Below, one piece after another: positions 1-6,775 of a DNA stretch of 15,506 nt. The stretch lies in contig DHOG01000081.1 in assembly GCA_002410715.1 (NCBI GenBank), positions 1,583 through 17,088 of the forward strand, in the 5' to 3' direction. This DNA is from Ruminococcaceae bacterium UBA5396 (lineage in GTDB: Bacteria > Bacillota > Clostridia > Oscillospirales > Acutalibacteraceae). Position numbers and translations under genes: made by a program. The notes under the pieces were generated by a model. That model was not told the origin of the DNA. It searched no databases and saw only the letters and a list, made by a program, of their open reading frames with translations. Within the stretch, counting starts at the first letter, position 1. Each line of letters begins with the position of its first letter.

Positions 1-207
1 ACCTATGGAGGGGCGGATATCAAGCTTATGGCAGCAAGCGCGTTACTGCTGGGACTTACAAAAGGTTTGCTGGCGCTTGTCGTGGGATTGTCTCTGGCGG
101 TGGCCGTTATGCTGGTTGTACGGAAAATCCGGCATGAAAGTGCCAAAGAGCCGTTTGCGCTGGTTCCCTTCCTGTCAGCTGGATGCTTACTGGCATATAT
201 AATCTAA
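1..207 (+). CDS. A24 prepilin peptidase, C-terminal fragment (TadV/CpaA-like)
   Basis: The gene enters from outside the window and reads in frame 1 to the TAA at 205-207, giving 68 residues. This is the C-terminal end of a type IV prepilin leader peptidase, a membrane aspartyl protease that cleaves prepilins after a glycine on the cytoplasmic side. The visible motif is YGGADIKL, which matches the second catalytic-Asp motif of the family (GxGDxK, here GGADIK with Asp at residue 6). It is followed by a hydrophobic helix of about 22 residues, a short basic loop and the typical C-terminal PFALVPFLSAG segment with the last helix. The first Asp motif lies outside. The cpaB-like gene follows after 19 nt in the same direction, which fits a Tad/Flp operon in which TadV processes Flp-type pilins. 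The fragment is short, but motif and context agree. Confidence 0.8.
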   Translation, partial: TYGGADIKLMAASALLLGLTKGLLALVVGLSLAVAVMLVVRKIRHESAKEPFALVPFLSAGCLLAYII

Positions 208-226
208 TTCTGAAAGGATGGATTTC

Positions 227-940
227 ATGAAGAACAGAACACTTCTGGGACTTTTCTGTATCGTGCTGGCAGTAGCCGTTATGTTCGGTGTGACACCAAT
301 TGTATCGAAAATGTCGGCCGGGAAGATTATGGTTGTGCAGGTGAAACAGATGGTCGCGCAGGGCAGCATGATTACCGCGGATGATATCGTCAAAACAGAA
401 ATCGGCCGTTTTGGAGTCTCCGATACCGTTATCCGTGACGAAAAGCAGGTTGTCGGGAAATACGCGAAAACCGATCTGTACAGCCATATCAATATAACAC
501 CCGCCATGCTTTCAGATAACGCCGACAGCGCCGACGATTTATTGAAAACACTGGACGGTACAAAGCAGGCCGTCAGTATCACGGTGCCAAGCTACGCTGC
601 GGCCGTATCCGGTAAGCTCAGAAATGGGGATATCGTCAGCATTATTGTTACGGAAGAAAGGAATACGACCATCCCTGCGGAATTGACTTATGTCAAAGTG
701 ATTACGACCACCACAAGCAAAGGTATCGATCAGGATAAAGCAGCGCAGAAAAAGGACGGAACATACGATGCGCCCGCAACGATTACACTCCTCGTAAATT
801 CTGCGCAGGCAAAACTGCTGGCTTCATATGAAGCCAACGCGAAAATGCATATCAGCCTTGTATTCAGGGGCAATAACGAAACTGCCCAGAAGTTTCTGGA
901 CGCACAGGAAAAGGTGTTCGGAGGTGCCGTGGATGAGTAG
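227..940 (+). CDS. CpaB/RcpC-like SAF-domain pilus assembly protein
   Basis: This is a 237-residue protein, close to the size of clostridial CpaB-like proteins. Residues 5-25 form one N-terminal membrane anchor. Residues about 33-97 match a SAF domain: VVQVKQMVAQGSMITADDIV, then an IGRFG strand and KYAKTDLYSHINITPAML. A beta-rich extracellular part follows to the C-terminus. CpaB/RcpC is known from Tad systems as a periplasmic or extracytoplasmic assembly factor; in a Gram-positive cell it would sit on the outer face of the membrane. I chose the ATG at 227 because AAAGGA at 213-218 is 8 nt upstream. An in-frame ATG at 218 overlaps that site and has no site of its own. The end overlaps the next start by 8 nt, so translation is probably coupled. 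Confidence 0.8.
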   Translation: MKNRTLLGLFCIVLAVAVMFGVTPIVSKMSAGKIMVVQVKQMVAQGSMITADDIVKTEIGRFGVSDTVIRDEKQVVGKYAKTDLYSHINITPAMLSDNADSADDLLKTLDGTKQAVSITVPSYAAAVSGKLRNGDIVSIIVTEERNTTIPAELTYVKVITTTTSKGIDQDKAAQKKDGTYDAPATITLLVNSAQAKLLASYEANAKMHISLVFRGNNETAQKFLDAQEKVFGGAVDE

Positions 941-1661
941 GTCAATCGCCGTTTGGGGCTCGCCGGGCTCCGGCAAGACTTCCTTTGCCGTAAAACTCGC
1001 CTGTGCGATCTATGAGCAATATAATGCCGTGGTACTTTTACTTTCTGCCGATATGATCACGCCAAGCCTCCCGGTGCTGTTTCCTCACCGAAAAGCCTAT
1101 GAACTGCCATCGGTCGGAGTTCCGCTGTCCAGGACAGAGATTACGCCGGACGAGGTGATAAGAAGTGTGGTCACCGTGAAGGATAAAATGAATTTTGGCG
1201 TTCTCGGCTTTCGTGACAGCGAAAACAAATACAGTTATCCCACTTTTGACAGCATAAAAGCCAACGAGCTGATCACAGTCTTGCAGAGCCTCGCACATAT
1301 TGTGATTGTTGACTGCACGAGTGAGATGGATGAACTCTCTCAGGCGGCGGTTCAACGGGCGGATACGGTGCTCAGGCTTGCCACTCCCGATCTGAAAAGC
1401 GTATCGTTCTTCGCATCGCAGCTTTCGGTCTATGCCGATGCTGCCTACAAATGCGAGCAGCATATCGTGGGACTAAATGTAACCGACAATGATGTGTTTA
1501 TGCCGCTGGAAGACACGAAAGCCCACTTCGGCGGTGTTTCTTTTACGCTCCCGTATTGCAGAGAAATTAAGCAGCAGATGCTTGACGGAGAATTGTGTAG
1601 GCGTGTGTCCGATAAAAAACACAATGCCAAGATGAAAAAAATCATTTCAAATATCATGTGA
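933..1661 (+). CDS. TadZ/CpaE-like P-loop ATPase
   Basis: This is a 242-residue cytoplasmic P-loop ATPase. Walker A is GSPGSGKTS at residues 9-17, and a Walker B-like strand IVIVDC lies at 123-128 with Asp127. The fold order (P-loop strand, switch-like AD at 39-40, IVIVDC, later LRLATPDLKS) resembles ParA/MinD-type proteins. The deviant KGGxGKT signature of true ParA proteins is absent: the loop has Ser-Pro where ParA has Lys-Gly. TadZ/CpaE proteins localise Tad pilus machines and often have altered P-loops, and its place between cpaB and tadA fits that role. The start at 933 follows a GGAGGT site at 920-925 with 7 nt spacing and overlaps the cpaB stop. Longer in-frame starts upstream lie inside cpaB and look spurious. 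Confidence 0.75.
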   Translation: MSRSIAVWGSPGSGKTSFAVKLACAIYEQYNAVVLLLSADMITPSLPVLFPHRKAYELPSVGVPLSRTEITPDEVIRSVVTVKDKMNFGVLGFRDSENKYSYPTFDSIKANELITVLQSLAHIVIVDCTSEMDELSQAAVQRADTVLRLATPDLKSVSFFASQLSVYADAAYKCEQHIVGLNVTDNDVFMPLEDTKAHFGGVSFTLPYCREIKQQMLDGELCRRVSDKKHNAKMKKIISNIM

Positions 1662-1674
1662 AAGGCGGTGTGAC

Positions 1675-2988
1675 ATGTCGCAGGCTATGGACTTCTGGAA
1701 CGCATTAAAGCTTGCACAGGAATACATCTCTGTGCATTACGCCGCCGCTCTGACTGACCCGCAGAAGATCCCGCAGCTAAAAGCATATCTCGAAAAATAT
1801 CTGCATGATCAGGATATTGTGGTCGAGAGGTTTGACAGCTACGCCTTAGTAGACGCGTTGTACAGTGAAATGGTAGAATACTCGATTCTGACGCCTTACC
1901 TCGGCAGCGATATGCTGGAGGAAATCGACGTTAATGCGTGGAACGACATTGCCCTGACGTATCTGGACGGTTCCGTCGTGAAGCTCAGGGAACAGTTCCA
2001 TTCCCCGCAGCATGCGGTGGATATCGTGAAGCGGCTGCTGCATCACAGCGGAATGATCATCGACAATACCAAGCCCATCGCACAGGGGCATCTGCCTCAC
2101 AACTCCCGAATCACGGCGCTGAAGGAGCCAATCGTGGATGATTCCTGCGGAATATCAGTTTCGATTCGGCTATTGCATCCGTCCCGTGTTGACCGGCAGA
2201 AGCTAATCGAATCAGAGTTCGCTACACCGGAAATGATTGATTTCCTTGAAATGTGCATTCGATATGGCGTATCAACGGTGATAGCAGGCGCAACCAGCTC
2301 CGGCAAGACCACACTCCTGAATGCGCTGCTGAACAATATTCCGGACAGCAAACGCATATTTACGATTGAATCCGGTTCCCGTGAGCTGTCGCTCGTCAAG
2401 GAACGGGATGGCAGGATTGTAAACAATGTGGTGCATACGCTGTCCCGTCCGTCGGGTAATCCGGCTTACGATATCAGTCAGGAGCAGCTTGTTGTGGCGT
2501 CGCTGCGGTTCAATCCGGACATTATCGCCATTGGTGAAGTGAGAGATACGGAGGGCTACTCGGCGGTGGAATCCTCTTTGACCGGGCATACGGTTGTCTC
2601 AACAGTTCATGCCGGTCCTGCAGGTGCGGCGCACATGCGGATTGCACTTTTATGCCAAAAGAAATTCCCGATTGATTTCAATACCTCGCTTATGCAGGCC
2701 GGGCAGGCATTTCCTTTGGTTGTCTATACGCACAAACTTGAAAACAACTCGCGCAAGATTATGGATATTTCCGAATGCAAGATCTTGCCGGACGGTTCCC
2801 GTCGTTATAACACGCTGTATCGGTACAATATCATCCGAAACACTTTTTGGAACGGACAGTTTGAGGTGGAAGGCCGCTTCGAAAAGCTGAACGTCATGTC
2901 CGATGCACTGAAAAGCAAGCTCATGCAGTTCGGCGTCCCACAGGATGAACTTAATCAATATCTAGGGAAGGAGAGCGTATTCAAATGA
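1675..2988 (+). CDS. TadA/CpaF secretion ATPase
   Basis: This 437-residue protein is a GspE/VirB11-superfamily hexameric ATPase of the CpaF/TadA branch, which powers Flp pilus assembly at the inner face of the membrane. Residues 1-165 form the N-terminal domain. Walker A is GATSSGKTT at 205-213, the Asp box is IFTIES at 228-233, Walker B is IIAIGEVRD at 283-291, and the His box is TGHTVVSTVHAG at 303-314. All key residues are present, so it should be active. A GGCGGTG site lies upstream of the ATG. The last codon overlaps the tadB start as ATGA. VirB11 ATPases of type IV secretion systems share this fold, so it could in principle also serve a conjugation channel, but the flanking TadB/TadC genes favour the Tad role. 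Confidence 0.93.
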   Translation: MSQAMDFWNALKLAQEYISVHYAAALTDPQKIPQLKAYLEKYLHDQDIVVERFDSYALVDALYSEMVEYSILTPYLGSDMLEEIDVNAWNDIALTYLDGSVVKLREQFHSPQHAVDIVKRLLHHSGMIIDNTKPIAQGHLPHNSRITALKEPIVDDSCGISVSIRLLHPSRVDRQKLIESEFATPEMIDFLEMCIRYGVSTVIAGATSSGKTTLLNALLNNIPDSKRIFTIESGSRELSLVKERDGRIVNNVVHTLSRPSGNPAYDISQEQLVVASLRFNPDIIAIGEVRDTEGYSAVESSLTGHTVVSTVHAGPAGAAHMRIALLCQKKFPIDFNTSLMQAGQAFPLVVYTHKLENNSRKIMDISECKILPDGSRRYNTLYRYNIIRNTFWNGQFEVEGRFEKLNVMSDALKSKLMQFGVPQDELNQYLGKESVFK

Positions 2989-3911
2989 TTCTGTTATCGA
3001 TTCTTTCGTCTGTACTCTTGAATGCTGCGGTCGTCTTGCTTTTAGGACTGACGCCTGAAAGAATTACCGATGACTTCATGAAGCTGATTGCGCCGAAGCA
3101 ATCCTTGCGTGACAGGGTGAAAATCGCACAGGGACGGAAACGGAGCCGGAAACTCGCCGCCGAGCTGAACCATATCCGCGACGTAATGATTGCAACAGGT
3201 AACGGCGCAAAATTTTCAATGGTATGTGCGTTGTCCATGGTTCTGCTCGTTTTCGGCGCGGCATTTGCTCTGATGATTAACAACCCGTTTTTGATTCCGA
3301 TTATGGGTATATCGTTGAGCTTGATTCCGTTTTTATATGCCAAGAGTACGATTCGTTTTTACAACCGGCATGTGGAAGAAGAAATGGAAACGGCTCTGTC
3401 AATTATCTCGACCTCGTATGTCCGATCCGACGATATCGTATCGGCTGTCAGGGAGAATATCAGTTACCTTAAACCGCCGGTACGGGAGATTTTCAAAGGC
3501 TTTGTGGGAGAGGCCACGGCTATCACCTCCGACCTCAAAGCCGCGCTGGAAAACCTGAAGGCAAAGGTGGACAATGAAATATTCGCTGAGTGGTGCGATA
3601 CGCTGATTCAGTGTCAGGATGACCGGTCACTTAAAGATGCACTTCTGCCGGTGGTAAACAAGCTGATCGACATCCGTATCGTAAATAATGAGCTGAAAAC
3701 GATGCTGTATTCCGTCCGGAACGAATACTCCACGATGGCGGGTTTGGTTGTCGGCAACATCCCGCTTTTGTATATGCTAAACCGAGATTGGTTTACAACG
3801 CTCATAAACAGCCTTCCCGGTAAAGTCATAGTTGCGATCTGCGGTCTGGCAATCCTGATCACGGCGAGGCTGATGTTTAAATACACAAGACCGATCCAAT
3901 ATAAGCGTTAG
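2985..3911 (+). CDS. TadB-like platform protein (T2SSF family)
   Basis: This is a 308-residue polytopic membrane protein. Helices are visible at about residues 1-21, 77-98, 101-119, 250-266 and 279-297, with a cytoplasmic helical domain at 120-245. This layout, with a paired helix set before and after a soluble T2SSF/GspF-like domain, is typical of TadB, the platform protein that couples TadA rotation to pilin insertion. The segment EEEMETALSIISTSYVRSDD at 131-150 resembles the start of the T2SSF domain. Its ATG overlaps the tadA stop by 4 nt, with AAGGAGAG at 2968-2975 inside tadA as the binding site. The family call rests on topology, helical pattern and neighbours more than on invariant residues. 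Confidence 0.8.
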   Translation: MILLSILSSVLLNAAVVLLLGLTPERITDDFMKLIAPKQSLRDRVKIAQGRKRSRKLAAELNHIRDVMIATGNGAKFSMVCALSMVLLVFGAAFALMINNPFLIPIMGISLSLIPFLYAKSTIRFYNRHVEEEMETALSIISTSYVRSDDIVSAVRENISYLKPPVREIFKGFVGEATAITSDLKAALENLKAKVDNEIFAEWCDTLIQCQDDRSLKDALLPVVNKLIDIRIVNNELKTMLYSVRNEYSTMAGLVVGNIPLLYMLNRDWFTTLINSLPGKVIVAICGLAILITARLMFKYTRPIQYKR

Positions 3912-3924
3912 GGGGGAGCGGCAT

Positions 3925-4794
3925 ATGATAAACGTATTACCTGGAGTTCTGGTTGGCGTCGGTACCTTTTTGATCTGCGCCGACCTTCTGAGGATTCCGA
4001 GCGTCAAGACCAGCAAATCCCTTATAACATTATCAAAGCGCCAGAAGAAGAAAACCGGTAGCCTTGAGCTATGGCTGCGGGGGCTAGCCGATTGGGTGGC
4101 GAAACATCTTCGGCTGAACGAATACAAACGACTGCAGTTGGAGAGTGATTTGAAGACCGCCGAGATGAATATATCGCCCGAATTGCACATGGCAAACGCC
4201 ATTGTCAAGGCAGGATTGATCGGACTGCTTGCTGTCCCGGCATGGTTCATATTTCCGTTGGTTATGCCGCTGGTGCTGATGCTGGCGTTCACCGTATATC
4301 TGAAGGGATTTAAGGGCGTAAGCGAAAGAATCCGGGCAAAGCGGGAAGCCATCGAATACGAGCTGCCGAGGTTGGTTTTCACGATTGAGAAGACGCTGAT
4401 GCATTCCCGTGATGTGCTGACGTTACTGGAAACCTACCGCGGGAACGCTGGGTCGGAACTGAAATCGGAGCTATCGGTCACTGTGGCTGATATGCGAAGC
4501 GGTAATTACGAAGCGGCACTGACGCGGCTTGAAGCCCGTGTCGGCTCCTCCAGGCTTTCGGATGTAACCCGCGGACTGATCGGAATACTGCGCGGCGATG
4601 ACACCGCTGTCTACTGGTCGACGCTGGCGGTCAAATTTGCCGATGCCCAGCGTCAGATTTTGAAGAAGAAAGCGATGAAGGCCCCCGCGAAGGTAAAACG
4701 GCTCTCTATGGTACTGCTTATATGTTTTATGGCGGTATATATGGTAGTCATCGTGACAGAAATACTTACAAACATGGGGGCGATGTTCGGATGA
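3925..4794 (+). CDS. TadC-like platform protein (T2SSF family)
   Basis: This is a 289-residue membrane protein with predicted helices at about 3-21, 92-107, 109-127 and 263-283. A cytoplasmic helical region lies between 128 and 260, including ELPRLVFTIEKTLMHSRDVL, which resembles the GspF-like core. TadB and TadC are paired paralogous platform proteins in Tad systems and are normally adjacent, as here. The ATG at 3925 follows a strong GGGGGGAG site at 3911-3918. The gene ends in an ATGA overlap with the next small gene, implying coupled translation. Which of the two platform genes is strictly TadB and which TadC rests on order only. Confidence 0.78.
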   Translation: MINVLPGVLVGVGTFLICADLLRIPSVKTSKSLITLSKRQKKKTGSLELWLRGLADWVAKHLRLNEYKRLQLESDLKTAEMNISPELHMANAIVKAGLIGLLAVPAWFIFPLVMPLVLMLAFTVYLKGFKGVSERIRAKREAIEYELPRLVFTIEKTLMHSRDVLTLLETYRGNAGSELKSELSVTVADMRSGNYEAALTRLEARVGSSRLSDVTRGLIGILRGDDTAVYWSTLAVKFADAQRQILKKKAMKAPAKVKRLSMVLLICFMAVYMVVIVTEILTNMGAMFG

Positions 4795-5213
4795 CAAGAA
4801 TAAGAGTGGTTATCAGTTCCCGCCGCGCAGAAGGCTATATTGACACGGTGGTCAGCGTGATGATTATAATGATGCTGATCGTTCTATCGATCAATGTGTT
4901 CTCTTTCCTAACGGCCAAGCAGGATATGGATTATTTCACCCGTGAGATGGCGGAAGCGGCGTCCGTAAACGGAGACACCGACAGCATAAATACGCATACC
5001 CGGTATTATGAACTATGCGGTGAAACCGGCTTTGATCCGAGCTATTACTGGACGGCCGATTATTATAACGGTTATTACGGACATGTTCAATATGGCGACA
5101 CCATTCGCGTTACAGTGCAGTATACGAAGTATTTGGAATGCTTCGGCATATTCCGAATCCCGGTTACGATGAGGGCGACGTATTCTGCATTGTCGCAGGT
5201 TTATTGGAAATAG
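4791..5213 (+). CDS. DUF4320-like prepilin or TadE-like minor pilin
   Basis: This is a 140-residue protein. A short basic leader (SSRRAEG, glycine at residue 15) precedes YIDTVVSVMIIMMLIVLSIN, one hydrophobic helix at about 16-41. A soluble domain follows, rich in Tyr and Thr and ending in SALSQVYWK. From memory it resembles the DUF4320 family of Firmicutes. The leader-Gly-helix layout fits a type IVb prepilin or TadE/F pseudopilin cut by the A24 peptidase encoded upstream. The usual Glu at mature position 5 is absent; an Asp sits at +3. The ATG at 4791 overlaps the tadC stop (ATGA), with GGGGGCG a few bases upstream. A longer in-frame reading from 4722 lies inside tadC and is rejected. Confidence 0.72.
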   Translation: MTRIRVVISSRRAEGYIDTVVSVMIIMMLIVLSINVFSFLTAKQDMDYFTREMAEAASVNGDTDSINTHTRYYELCGETGFDPSYYWTADYYNGYYGHVQYGDTIRVTVQYTKYLECFGIFRIPVTMRATYSALSQVYWK

Positions 5214-5224
5214 GCGGTGGGAAT

Positions 5225-5698
5225 ATGAGCAATAAGCAAGGAGTTTCCTATATTAAAACAGCGGTCTGGACACTGGTCATTTGCATGATTTTGTCCCTTG
5301 CTATAACCTATGCCTCGCTGATGACGCTGATCCAGAACGCCGAAAACAATACTCAAAGGGCATTGGATAGCTTTGTAACCGAGAATTCCAAGCTGATTTA
5401 CAATTCACTGAAAAAAGCCAGCGATTTCACGGAAAGTTTAAACAAAAGTTTCTATGTTTCCGCCGTTTCTGAGGAACTTGGTATGGACATTTCTGGTAAT
5501 GTGTTGTATCATGAGAACGAGCAAGGTGTCATGATCTACCAAATTGCTAATCCGAATGTTGCCTACGAATGGGAGGACACGCTGAAGCTCAGGGCAACAT
5601 ACGATATTATCCTTCCCATGAGGTTTGCAGGACAGACTGTCGTTACACTGCGAATCCCTCAAAAGGTGGTATCGTACTATAATCTGAAAACAGATTAG
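5225..5698 (+). CDS. Second small prepilin-like membrane protein
   Basis: This is a 157-residue protein of unrecognised family. A six-residue leader MSNKQG is followed by VSYIKTAVWTLVICMILSLA and a helix to about residue 33. Next comes a helical heptad-like stretch (TLIQNAENNTQRALDSFVTE) and a small beta-rich C-terminal domain ending in VVSYYNLKTD. A leader ending in Gly, one N-terminal helix extending into an amphipathic helix, and a soluble head are the layout of pilins and pseudopilins. Together with the preceding DUF4320-like gene it forms a pair of candidate substrates for the prepilin peptidase. The start follows GGCGGTGGG at about 5213-5221; the longer in-frame opening from 5138 overlaps the previous gene and has no site. 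The pilin assignment is inference. Confidence 0.65.
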   Translation: MSNKQGVSYIKTAVWTLVICMILSLAITYASLMTLIQNAENNTQRALDSFVTENSKLIYNSLKKASDFTESLNKSFYVSAVSEELGMDISGNVLYHENEQGVMIYQIANPNVAYEWEDTLKLRATYDIILPMRFAGQTVVTLRIPQKVVSYYNLKTD

Positions 5699-5716
5699 AA
5701 AGGATTAGTGATCAAT

Positions 5717-6769
5717 ATGATGAAGTTACTCAAAAACAAAACCTTTATCGCTGGCATTTCCGTTGCACTGGCCGCCGTGGTTATCGTTGCGGCGGTGGTA
5801 CTGGTCGCAGACAGGAAATCCATTCCCGCAAAGCAAAATAGTGTTTCTACGGAATCCTCGGCAGAAGTTCACGTGAAGGTATCGATGCCATCGGAAACGG
5901 AACCTTCCGATGCCGGAAGTGATGCCCACAGTGATGGGAGCGCGCTTACTGTGGATGTGTGGCTGAAAAATTCTAATACCACAAAAGCGCCAAAAACCCC
6001 TTCTGCAAGAGCAGAAGAAAACTCTCGTACCGGCACAAAGACGCCGGATAAACCCGATGACACTGTATCCGTTGGCACCGGAAAAAACACATCCTCCGAT
6101 CCGAAATCACCGGGCAGTTCGACAGACGGTGTGATTGGCGTGGAGCCTGTACCGCGCGGAGAAGAACCGTCAGGCGCAAGCGGCGTCAAGCCGCAGAGCA
6201 CGGATTGGGTGTCCATCAACAGTAATATTCCGCAGGAGCTGTATAACTACAACTATACGCTTATAGATGACGAAGAAATCATCACCGGTGCGCAAATGAA
6301 GTGGCGTGGTTACACAACATGGAATGAGGCTACCGATGCTGCGAAAAATGGATTGGCACAATATTTTACAATTGATTATCGTAAAATCACCAGCACCGAT
6401 CCCAATGACCGCGATAAGTTTCTGACCGATCTTGTCTACTGGACCGGTGAAGCTGCGCACATGGACATATGTGAGTACATGAAATACGCAATCAACAACA
6501 AGATCATCTCAACTGCTAGTGTAGTAACAGACGGAAGTCTGATGTATAATAACGGCTATCAGCTGATTCGTGCGCGTGTTTACGTCACCTTTCAAAGCGG
6601 CGCGGGAGCATATGGGCTGCAGAACGGCGTCAAATATTATCGGGACGTTGAAGTTGCTGTCTATCCTTCCAACCATGAGAACCGGTACGGTTTCGGGGCA
6701 TGCAATGATTTTAATGTACTCATATTCAGTTATCTTAACAACCTCTGTGCATGGAAAAGGCATAGGTGA
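5717..6769 (+). CDS. Membrane-anchored extracytoplasmic protein with Ser/Thr/Pro-rich stalk
   Basis: This is a 350-residue protein that I do not recognise. Residues 8-31 form a single N-terminal helix (GISVALAAVVIVAAVVLVAD) with a basic start, so it is probably a type II membrane protein facing outward. Residues about 35-160 are low complexity, rich in Ser, Thr, Pro, Gly and Lys, and probably form an extended stalk. Residues about 165-350 form a folded domain rich in Tyr, Asn and beta strands. I chose the ATG at 5717, with AGAAAGGA at 5697-5704 as the site (12 nt away); a GTG at 5708 would be only 3 nt from it. The C-terminus (NNLCAWKRHR) looks unlike the rest, and a one-base shift there would give a different ending; see findings. 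Confidence 0.7.
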   Translation: MMKLLKNKTFIAGISVALAAVVIVAAVVLVADRKSIPAKQNSVSTESSAEVHVKVSMPSETEPSDAGSDAHSDGSALTVDVWLKNSNTTKAPKTPSARAEENSRTGTKTPDKPDDTVSVGTGKNTSSDPKSPGSSTDGVIGVEPVPRGEEPSGASGVKPQSTDWVSINSNIPQELYNYNYTLIDDEEIITGAQMKWRGYTTWNEATDAAKNGLAQYFTIDYRKITSTDPNDRDKFLTDLVYWTGEAAHMDICEYMKYAINNKIISTASVVTDGSLMYNNGYQLIRARVYVTFQSGAGAYGLQNGVKYYRDVEVAVYPSNHENRYGFGACNDFNVLIFSYLNNLCAWKRHR

Positions 6770-6775
6770 ATGACC

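Noticed and set aside
828..932. An upstream extension of the TadZ-like gene to 828
   Set aside because: It lies wholly inside the cpaB-like gene, and the GGAGGT site at 920-925 fixes the start at 933.
933..1661. A true ParA-type partition ATPase
   Set aside because: The ParA signature Lys in KGGxGKT is missing and no ParB gene or centromere-like repeats are nearby; the Tad context favours TadZ/CpaE.
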